17,500 nucleotides of DNA from Chondrilla cf. caribensis (taxonomy: Eukaryota > Porifera > Demospongiae > Chondrillida > Chondrillidae), in assembly GCA_964020155.1 (NCBI GenBank), contig OZ026567.1, forward strand, positions 4,647,940-4,665,439. The letters are read 5' to 3'. The notes beneath the pieces were generated by a model. The model had not been told where the DNA came from, searched no databases, and saw nothing but the letters and a program-made list of their open reading frames with translations. Shown piece by piece: positions 10,220 through 17,500 of this stretch (positions are counted from its first letter, which is position 1; each line of letters opens with the position of its first letter). A program made the translations under genes and the position numbers.

Positions 10220-12868
10220 CTAGTAGTCTTGATTGAACAGGGAGGACAGCTGGTCCTGGAGCAACATGGTCGTGTCTTTAGAGGCATCACTATGAGGTGG
10301 GTGGTCCATGGAGATGGACAGAATATTTGTAGTGATGTCGTCATCTTCGTCAAGGCTGTCTTCGCTGATGTGGTCGGACAGCGATGTACCTCTCCCAGTG
10401 ATTGACTCCAGCTCCCATGCCAACCGGTCCAGAGTGTCGCTATCAGCAATGTCATTTTCCTTCTTGGCAGTGACCTGTTCCATCTCCAAGGCTGTGGCCA
10501 GCACACTCTCTGGTCTAATGTACTCGAGGTTCCGATCATCATCATTCTCCTCAGTAAAGCAGTCTCCCCCCACTGAGGTAGGCAGTTGGATGTGCTCTTC
10601 TGGTGGAGTGTCCACAGTTGTGCTCAGCTCAGGACACCACACAGAGGTAGCAGAGGAAAGAGTGACTGTTTGTGCTAGTGTGGTGGAGAGTGGGAGTGTG
10701 GTGGAGAGTGGGAGTGTGGTGGAGAGTGGGAGTGTAGTAGGATGTTCTCTGGACTCATCACCTCCATTTGTACCTGCTAGGAAGAAGCTACATAGCTCTA
10801 ATGACTCTTTCTGTAATCTCCTTGAATCACTCCAGGCTTGCTTGATGGACTTGTCATAACTGTTATTACTTCTCCCATTCACGTCCTCAACTACAGCTTG
10901 TGGGAGCTTTCCATCACTGACCTTTCCATCATTGACCTCTCCATCACTGACCTTTCCATCATTGACCTCTCCATCACCGACCTTTTTATCATTGACCTCT
11001 CCGTCACTGACCTTTCCATCCCGACCTGGTCTACACCCCAGTTCTGTTCCAATCTCCTCAATCTCCACCCTGGATGGTGCCCTTGAGGCCGTCTTGTCCA
11101 CACTAATCTGTTCTATGCATTGCTCATGGTCTGGTCTGTAGAAAATGTTATACTCTGAAGGCTGATTGGACAGGGAGTCAAAGTCACGGTCTTCCCCTAT
11201 GTCCACTCCAAAATCTGAAGAATGAGCAATTTTGCCTCTTCGATAAAAGAATGGATCAGTTCTGTGTTTGTGGACCAGCAACTTCTCCATGTATGACAGA
11301 GATGACGGGGCCGGGGGGATTGCTGACTCTACACTCCTAGATGTGTTGGTGGAGACTGCTGTGCCTACACTCCCATTTGTGGCAGTGGAGATAAGTGTGA
11401 CTATGATAAAAAGAGAAATCAATCTCAAATAACTTGCTTCCAAGTGATATTAGAATCACAGTGCATGGTGCCTGCTTACTCCGATATGTACCTTTCTTCT
11501 CAATTTTCTTTGATGGCTCTGGTCCAACCTGTCCACCTGGGGGATCCTCCCCTCTCCTCCAGGCTAGAAGGGCCTCTTGAAAAGATGCAGCGCTATCTTC
11601 TTCACTGAACCTCCCATTCAGTAAGCTCCCTGGTCTGGGGTTAGAGTGGCCCTCCCGATTACAGTTAGCAGTGACGGCTGGCTTGCTCAGTAACACTGGG
11701 TGATGTCGGGCCAGAGCTCCTTTCTTGTGGTGGCTGGTGAAGCACTCCTGACAATATCTCTCCTGGCACTCCCTACAGAGCTGTCGGGAAGGAACCGTCA
11801 TGTACATGGTGGATTTTCTCCAGTACAAACCTCTAAAACCAAAAGGCTGTCCAATAAGGACAACACCTGGTCTCCTAGTGCAGTTCTGAACTGCACACAA
11901 TCGATTATTAGCCGGGAAACACCATAATAAGGACATATAGTACACATGTATGTACACTGAGATCCCGATGTGTCTACTATAGAGGGTCCACTGAACTGCT
12001 TACAGCCAACAGCTCACAGAGTTTAGACTAACACAAACACTATGGTGTGCCATAGACATGTAGGGGGATTATCATCACAAGCTACACTTCACCAGACTAT
12101 CATCACAGGCTACACACTGCACTAGCTCCACCCTCACCAGCACTGCTCGCTGTTCCTCACATTGCCCACAGTAGGAATCAACACTGGTGGATGGGGTGGG
12201 CACACTCCTCACTCCTTCGGGATGTCCCTCCTTCCTGAGACCACTGCTAACGTCCTTCTTTGAGCCAGAGGGGGACACCAACACTTGCTCCATGATATTG
12301 CTTTCTGTGAGTATTCGGATCTTAGGAGCTTTAGACTTCTGAGTGGTGAGAATGGCATCTCAACCATAGCTTTGTAACCCACAACACGCCCACCTACACC
12401 CACCTTCTGTTTGGCCACTCTACTTTGACCCCTGGTATCATCAGTGGGTACTGAGTCTCTCTTACTGGACTTCCAACGAGTCCCATGTATTCTCCTGAAC
12501 ACAAATAAATTATTATAGTATGACACATGTACATATGTATGTTGTATACTGCATAAGGCAATAGGTAGTGAGTGTGTGTGTGCACTGCAGCTGTAGTGAG
12601 GGTGTGTCTGCAATGGGTGTGTATAGCAATCTGCACCAAATTATGGATGTTTTGATTCTGTAATAGCTATAGGAAAGCTTAAACTGACTCTCTCTTCGCT
12701 TTTTCTTTGGCCATCATTTCTTTGAGAGCAAGAAGTTTTTCTTCCATTTTACGGCTTTGGTCTTGTAAGGTTTTAGTTTCTGCGACAGCAGGACAAGATC
12801 TGCACCGAGAAGAATGTAATAAAGTAGGCAAATCACGTCAACAAGCTCGCTAACCGTCTCTTCTCCAT
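10220..12868 (-). CDS. ZBBX: B-box zinc finger protein, ZBBX-like
   Basis: Exons in transcription order: 12868-12855, 12799-12689, 12494-12404, 12338-12138, 11780-11492, 11400-10220 (1887 nt, 628 aa; human ZBBX about 800). The N-terminus is a short coiled coil (QSRKMEEKLLALKEMMAKEK) followed by RWKSSK, as in human ZBBX (YHWKSGK). The B-box is assembled across an intron: CGQCEEQRAVL joined to LCRECQERYCQECF, then HHKKGALARHH. Likely zinc ligands are C129, C132, C141, C144, C149, C152, H157 and H165, matching human CGQCENKAALL and HQKGALKLH closely. Beyond it lie SFQEALLAWRRG, a basic patch, HRTDPFFYRRGKIAHSS and a long acidic, Ser/Thr-rich disordered tail with two tandem repeats. ZBBX is enriched in motile-ciliated cells in vertebrates; its molecular role is little known. 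The start is the least certain part: exon 1 supplies only MEKR, chosen because it is the only in-frame ATG and its phase fits the acceptor at 12800. Confidence 0.83.
10681..10734 (-). repeat. 18-bp coding repeat in ZBBX-like tail
   Basis: Three in-frame 18-bp copies encode (LSTTLP)3 within the Ser/Thr-rich tail. They are near identical, so the expansion looks recent. Confidence 0.85.
10907..11022 (-). repeat. 15/30-bp coding repeat in ZBBX-like tail
   Basis: Tandem 30-bp units (10921-10950, 10951-10980, 10981-11010, with partial flanks), each made of two 15-bp halves, encode alternating DGKVS and DGEVN pentapeptides, about eight in all. They form a charged low-complexity linker between the conserved FFYRRG region and the acidic tail. 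Opposite-strand frames here are shadows. Confidence 0.88.
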
Positions 12869-12924
12869 TCTACGATTGAGGGCTCTATGGACCTTGGTAT
12901 ACAGGCTGTGTGTAGGAAATTCCC

Positions 12925-12938
12925 GTTGCCATAGCGAT
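12925..12938 (-). promoter_or_regulatory. RFX X-box-like element upstream of ZBBX-like gene
   Basis: GTTGCC-AT-AGCGAT has a perfect GTTGCC half-site, the usual two-base AT spacer and a second half one base off the RGYRAC consensus. It lies 57 bp upstream of the predicted ATG, in the usual distance range for X-boxes of ciliary genes. Confidence 0.6.
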
Positions 12939-12998
12939 CAATCAAAACCGGCGGTAAAAGTAAAGAATTAATCATTTGCGTTCCTAACGCGATCAGGA

Positions 12999-13020
12999 TT
13001 ACGTCATCCACTACCACGTG
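12999..13020 (+). promoter_or_regulatory. CRE-like site plus CACGTG E-box before LAMP
   Basis: TTACGTCA (12999-13006; reverse complement TGACGTAA) matches an ATF/CREB site. CACGTG (13015-13020) is the core of the CLEAR motif bound by TFEB/MITF-family factors at lysosomal genes. The E-box lies 43 bp upstream of the LAMP ATG. The flanks (AC before, AT after) only partly fit the full GTCACGTGAC consensus. Confidence 0.55.
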
Positions 13021-13062
13021 ATTGTCAAAGAGGAGGTAGTCGAAGCGGAAAAAGGAACGGAG

Positions 13063-15407
13063 ATGAGAGCCTTTCTTGCCGCGGTTGTTCTATTATTTTG
13101 TATTAGTAAGTTGAATCTTTTGATGTTCTCTATGTTTTACTCTTTACAGGGGAATCAGTGCCTGTTTATTGTGGTTAGGAGACTTCTTAAAATTAGTGCA
13201 TCCATTTTTTGGTTACGTGGTTGAAAAGTGACTGATTATTTGCTCTGTGCATCACGTCTCAGAGCATAAGCACTCTTTGCTGGGTGAATAGTAGCCTGCC
13301 TATCGTTTAAGTGATTATTTAAATTATCAAATTAGATGTACCTTACAGACCAGGAGGGGTTTTGGGGTACCTCGAATTCTCAACATTCCGTCCCTGTACC
13401 GGTCTATTATTGTTCGAACAATGTTTGGTGTACAGTTCTCCCCAGAGTAACATGGTGTTGGGGGTTGGTTCACGCTAGCTAGGGCTACCACTGGCCCGTG
13501 AGGGTAGATTTTATAGCTCATTTTCTTAGTTACTACTCCAGGGTGTCACGGGGAATGTAATTCTCTTCATTTTTGGAATCCATGAGTGAAAAATCCCTAG
13601 TGTCATTGGAATTATCTCTCAATAAATATGGCTGAGGTGAAATTATGTCCCCTTGGAATTTGGTGTTCGATAGTATGATACCGAATTTAAAAAGAAAATG
13701 AACTTCATTCAATTTCATCAAACCTCCCTTTGAAAGAGAAAAACAAACACCCTACCAAATTTGACAAGACTCGGCAGGTTTCTTCAGGAGGAGGGCCTTG
13801 AAATCGGCTGTGGTTGACACACCAGAGTCCACGGATGGTGCAATGGACGTGAACATTGCAAGAGGTGGTTTCACCACAAGTGTGTGTTTCTGTAAGGGGA
13901 TACCAAATTATCCAGGGAGTTTTACTTGGGGATACTTTCCCGGGGGTACTATGCTACTTATGTCCATTTAGTACAGTTACTCCAATGTACACTATTTCTT
14001 GGCACAGAAAGAGTGTGTGTGTGTCTACATACAACCCGGTGTAGGTCACGTTGTTGTGCTAACTCCCTACCTCTGTCCTCCCCTCACTGATGATAAGCTA
14101 GAACACACCAGGAAGTGGTGTTTGACTCTGTCTCCCCATCCTCTTCACCCGCAGCCTGTGGTACTGGGTCACCTACATACAACTTCCCTGGTAAAGACAA
14201 TAAAACTATTCAAGTAATACTGGTCGGAGACATTCATTTCAAGTTGACCTACCCCGTCAAGGACTCCAAGGAGGGAAAAACTGTACGTTGGTTCTATCAT
14301 CTATTACTACTTGCCCACGTGTGGTCACTGTGTTCTGCTCCAAACATCTACAGGACTCTCTTGAGGTACAGGTACCCAGCAATACGACATTGGTACAGTT
14401 GCATGCAGTAGTCACCAATGACACTCATGGAGGTGGAACTGCACCAGCCACGATGACGTGGGCCAACGATAATGGGACCTACACTCTCACCTTCCACTTG
14501 AGTGTGGTAAGACTACAACACTTGTCTTGTCCCCCCCCCCCCCCCACTCCCCCTTGTTCATAACCAGCCGTGTTCTGTTCCATAGACATGGACCAGCAAT
14601 AACCAAGTGTGGAGCTTAGAGAGGATCACTTTGGACTTTTCAGACTTCATGCCAGTGGACTCTAATGTTACTTCTGGGGATTTGGGGGTCAATGATACCC
14701 ATGTGAAAACGTCTCTAGGTCGAGGTTTTCGGTGTTCCACGGAGGCCTTTCCAAGATTGACCTCTAAAGTAGTAAATCTTACTGCTGATTTGATTATAAG
14801 GAACTTCCAACTTCAAGCATTTTCTTTTACCCAACGTGGTGTACTAGACAATCGTGAGTTCATGTGTGCATGTGGTGAGTTATTTCTGTCGTAGTAATAG
14901 CTGGCTGTTATGATAGAGGTGTATGTCTACTCCTATGAGTCTTTATTTGCAGATGAAAATGGCCTGTTGTAAGGGTAAATTAAACAAATGACAGTTAATG
15001 GTGTTATAAGGTATGAATGGGGTCTCCCCGGTTCCCAGCTAGACCACTGAGGCAGGTGATTACCACTGATTGGCTCGTTTGACAGTCAAATGTTTACAGG
15101 GGTATTTCCATAACTGTGCTTGAACAATAATTCTCCTATAGTCGTTTAGGTAGTTTGTGGTTGCGGTGCAGCTTTCATTTGTACTCGGAGTCAACATTTG
15201 CCACCATTTTCTCAGATTCACTTGTAAGCTCATTCTGTCTCTCTAGAGCCCAGCCTCTGTAAGACAGACATGGTGGACAACAAGATTGTTCCGATTGCTG
15301 TTGGAGCAGCCCTCGGGCTGCTAGTGATCATTGTCGTCATAGCCTACATCATTGGGAGGTTCCGCAATAGAGGGAAGAAGAGTGACTATGAAGTTATTTC
15401 GTCTTAA
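13063..15407 (+). CDS. LAMP-family lysosome-associated membrane glycoprotein, single luminal domain
   Basis: Exons: 13063-13105, 14155-14282, 14354-14506, 14586-14874, 15247-15407 (774 nt, 257 aa). It is a type I membrane protein: signal peptide MRAFLAAVVLLFCI, one luminal LAMP domain, a transmembrane helix at about 219-240 (VPIAVGAALGLLVIIVVIAY), and a short basic tail ending SDYEVISS. VPIAVGAALG and IAYIIGR closely match the LAMP1/2 membrane anchor, and RNFQLQAF matches the domain's end. Y252-E-V-I is a YxxPhi signal for AP-3/AP-1 sorting to lysosomes. Seven N-glycosylation sequons are visible (NKT, NTT, NDT, NGT, NVT, NDT, NLT). C158 and C202 fit the second conserved disulfide, but cysteines of the first are absent, and C204 and C209 are extra. 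Size and single domain resemble CD68/LAMP5 rather than two-domain LAMP1/2. Exon 1 joins exon 2 in phase, but the 1049-bp intron 1 could hide a further exon. Confidence 0.87.
13106..14154 (+). other. LAMP intron 1 (1049 bp), content unresolved
   Basis: This is the longest complete intron in the window, 10-15 times the typical size here. Stretches are open on both strands (minus 13533-13721 and 13327-13521; plus about 13765-13970), including Cys-rich translations, but none matches a family I recognise and no splice chain closes. A perfect 14-bp palindrome (ATTGTTCGAACAAT) lies at 13409-13422. It may hold a degenerate insertion or an unmodelled exon. Confidence 0.5.
14531..14545 (+). other. Poly-C run in LAMP intron 3
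   Basis: Fifteen consecutive C bases sit mid-intron (14507-14585), 40 bp upstream of the acceptor ATAG at 14582-14585. It is a second homopolymer-C tract in an intron of this window. Confidence 0.85.
14875..15246 (+). other. LAMP intron 4 (372 bp), nothing recognised
   Basis: GT-AG intron (TGTG|GTGAGT donor, CTCTAG acceptor) that separates the luminal domain from the membrane anchor exon. No exon, repeat or RNA gene was recognised in it. Confidence 0.75.
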
Positions 15408-16352
15408 CATACTATTGTAACAGGCATTATATTAATGGTATTAGTATTGTATATCTAAGTACCTTTTGCTGTAATAACCAATAAGGTTTTGTAAGATAGA
15501 AGTTACTGAGATGTCCACTTGCTTGACTCTCAACTCCACCGGCAGAAATTGACGATTACATGTGATTAAGAAACAGGAAATGTAAAATTGATGTGACAAT
15601 TCCCGTTTTGATATGTGAATACCACATGTACCTCATTGGTCACTTCAATGTTGGGTGAGATAAAATGAGATATAGCTACGTTGGGAGCCCATTGTGAAGA
15701 TATCTCGTTCCCTTAACGATGACATTGTAGTTTCAGTAGCACTGTAGTATGTGCGGGGCATATGTATCCATTAGATGTTCCTCACATCACCCATGATGTA
15801 CAACTAACAGAAATTGACTCTGTAATATACACAACACACACAGTCGCAATCTAAAACGCTACACGCTATGGCAGTGAGACCTGTCTAATGCTAGTGGTCA
15901 CCTGTGGGCCCCCTTCCCAGTTGGGTTGCACAGGAGGTGGTATGCCTTTTATCAAGATTGGACTGTACATAAAACACTGCAGCCACGTATTTCGGGACTC
16001 GATCAGGGTATCATCCTAGGTAGGTTCTTATGTAAACTGCACAAAGCGCTATTAGTATAGTATACGAACACTATCCCCTACGTATACTATGGTATGGGCG
16101 TTGCACTTCCGGCTTGCATACCTACCAGTAAAGGGAGGTTCCGTACAAAATGGGCTCTCTTCAGTGGAGAAAAGGGTAAATTACTCTGGGATATTTTCTT
16201 GATCGTGAGGACCTTCTTCCATTAAATGAAATCCGTGAATCGCTCTGGTTAGTTGATATATGTCTTTAACGTTGCGATAGTTGTCTGTGGTAGACGGGGA
16301 GACCCATCTAGACTGTGTCCGCACCACAACTTAGGTACCGGTATCGCTCGAT
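15408..16352. other. Intergenic: LAMP 3' flank and kinase 5' flank
   Basis: 945 bp between two plus-strand genes. No canonical AATAAA follows the LAMP stop closely. Near the kinase there is an inverted repeat (16057-16090) and an ETS-type ACTTCCGG (16105-16112), about 240 bp before the kinase ATG. No open frame of note was seen. Confidence 0.6.
16057..16090. repeat. Inverted repeat, 10-bp arms
   Basis: ATAGTATACG (16057-16066) is mirrored exactly by CGTATACTAT (16081-16090) with a 14-base loop. Each arm contains the palindrome GTATAC. It lies in the putative kinase promoter region; function unknown. Confidence 0.6.
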
Positions 16353-16423
16353 ATGGATCCAGAAACTATCTTTACAAAGCAGGAAAAGATAGGGAAAGGG
16401 AATTTCGGAGAAGTGTATAAAGG
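16353..16423 (+). CDS. GCK-III Ste20-like protein kinase, first coding exon (STK24/25/26 type)
   Basis: The exon encodes 23 full codons plus two bases: MDPETIFTKQEKIGKGNFGE then VYKG, ending at donor GG|GTGAGC (phase 2). The opening MDPE..FTK before the glycine-rich loop IGKGNFGEV (residues 13-21) is characteristic of germinal-centre kinase subfamily III (human STK25: VDPEELFTKLDRIGKGSFGEVYKG). These are serine/threonine kinases of STRIPAK and Golgi/polarity signalling. The catalytic lysine and the rest of the kinase lie in exons beyond the right edge. Other Ste20 kinases share the P-loop but not the DPE..FTK start, so the subfamily call is good while the paralogue is open. Confidence 0.82.
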
Positions 16424-17500
16424 GTGAGCGTTGTGTGTTATCTTGGAGTGAATTTGTGGCTTGTACTGTGTTTTCAATTTCGCCATTTTACAACACACCG
16501 TACCTCACGAGACTGGCGCTAATAAGTACAATGTTCTCCCAAATTGAATCCACACAAAAAGTAGCAGTCTACCACAGTTGAAGGAGACACGGTCAGGCAT
16601 CGGAGACTCTGACTTCTAGGGTAGGGAGAGCCAGTACTCTTCAGGTGGTGACTTCCCACACCAGACTTCTCTATCCGTATCCCAGGGCTAGGGTCTACTA
16701 AGGTACCCGAGGTTGATAAATGTGACTCCCTCGTGTAACAAGGGGGACAAAGGACATGATTAAAGCAATCTGTTATAATTACATTGTCATTGACTGTGTG
16801 CGTACATGGGAGTTGAGGTAAAATGGTGTAATCCCGATCGCAATAATATTCCCAGTAATTTGGGGATAAACAGCTCACTTCTTCAAAATGCCGAGCCTTC
16901 CAGGACAACGCTGTGTTCCTCTGGTAATGGCAACCCTTAGCTATGACATACCTGACAGTGAAGCCACTTGCTTCCCTTGTGCTGGTCGGCCACCAGTGAT
17001 CAGAACTATACCATGGTCGGGAACCTCATTTCATCATACTCATTTGGCACAATCAGTGTTTGGGTGGCCGAGTCTTCTTATACGTACGTTGTGGCAATGC
17101 ATTGTCAACACTGTCAATGTGTGTACATGTACACACGTATATGCAGTGATTTGGTGAACAGTGGCCAGTACAAATTGATGCATTAAGTGTAACTTTGTAT
17201 GTGTATTGTAATGTAAAAGATGGTTTGGTGTGTGTATGATGTAATGTTGTGTTAGTACTAATGTAATGAATTCGATGATATAAATGTCCTACATCCCTCT
17301 GTAGGTATTCAGGTGTAGATATCTTGTGTGTGAGTGTTGTGTGTGTCAGACCTCGTTACAGCTTTCCCACTTCAGTGAAGTTGATTTAATATCAAATGTC
17401 ATTATTGATGAAATGTAATGTGTGATGGTCATAACACTGGTAGAGGTAGGGTGTGATGGCTGGAGTTTGTCTTTGCTCAGAATTGACAATCGTAGCAATC
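16424..17500 (+). other. Start of kinase intron 1; no further exon seen
   Basis: At least 1077 bp without the expected next kinase exon (the conserved VVAIKIIDLEEAEDEIEDIQ-like block is in no frame). Two open frames occur: minus 16908-16519, 129 codons and Cys-rich, and plus 16888-17157 with an overlapping second plus frame. They match nothing I recognise and lack convincing splice context. GT-rich low complexity follows to the end. Confidence 0.55.

Larger units (their letters stand above)
12869..13062. promoter_or_regulatory. Divergent promoter between ZBBX-like gene and LAMP
   Basis: The 194 bp between the two start codons contain an X-box-like element on the ZBBX side (12925-12938), and a CRE-like TTACGTCA (12999-13006) and a CACGTG E-box (13015-13020) on the LAMP side. 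The motifs are ordered so that each candidate element lies close to the gene whose biology it suits. The 5' UTRs must be short. Regulatory roles are inferred from motif and position only. Confidence 0.6.

Noticed and set aside
10308..10859. 183-codon plus-strand Ser-rich frame
   Set aside because: Lies opposite the ZBBX-like last exon, which has splice continuity and family matches; its Ser/Val repeats mirror the 18-bp repeat.
11781..11957. Open extension upstream of the second half of the B-box (RRPGVVLIGQPFGFRGLYW)
   Set aside because: It lies before the acceptor CGACAG at 11781. Splicing 12138 to 11780 restores an exact B-box, so this stretch is intron.

Overview
The window reads as nuclear DNA of an animal with a compact, intron-rich genome. 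Genes are split by GT-AG introns, mostly 55-150 bp, neighbouring start codons lie about 190 bp apart, and CA/GT microsatellites are common. The gene content (motile-cilium ruler protein, lysosomal LAMP glycoprotein, glycogenin, AMMECR1, GCK-III kinase) fits a metazoan. The compactness and a one-domain LAMP suggest an early-branching animal such as a sponge, but that is inference. There is no sign of bacterial, organellar or viral origin.

Layout: (1) 1-968 (+), the last five exons of an AMMECR1 homologue, cut by the left edge. (2) 969-2102, convergent spacer with no gene seen. (3) 2103-7013 (-), a full 20-exon CCDC39 gene (975 aa), the axonemal 96-nm ruler subunit. (4) 7014-7202, a 189-bp divergent promoter. 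(5) 7203-9926 (+), glycogenin in six exons (484 aa) with an 11-residue tandem repeat in its linker. (6) 9927-10219, convergent spacer. (7) 10220-12868 (-), a ZBBX-like B-box protein in six exons (628 aa). (8) 12869-13062, a second divergent promoter. (9) 13063-15407 (+), a single-domain LAMP-family type I membrane protein in five exons (257 aa) ending in a YxxPhi sorting motif. (10) 15408-16352, spacer. (11) 16353-17500 (+), the first coding exon of a GCK-III Ste20-like kinase (STK24/25/26 type) and the start of its first intron.

Splice models were built by hand. Each junction was checked for a GT (once GC) donor, an AG acceptor, phase agreement and continuity with the remembered family sequence. 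The phases of every complete gene close exactly. No novel operon-like system is present. The most interesting points are regulatory: both ciliary genes (CCDC39, ZBBX) have an RFX X-box-like element just upstream of the start codon and share a short divergent promoter with a non-ciliary gene. The LAMP gene has a CACGTG E-box and a CRE-like site about 45-65 bp before its ATG, as expected of a TFEB/MITF-type lysosomal target. Other points are a GC-AG intron in AMMECR1, loss of the first LAMP disulfide, coding minisatellites in glycogenin and ZBBX, and splice sites built from microsatellite or homopolymer DNA.
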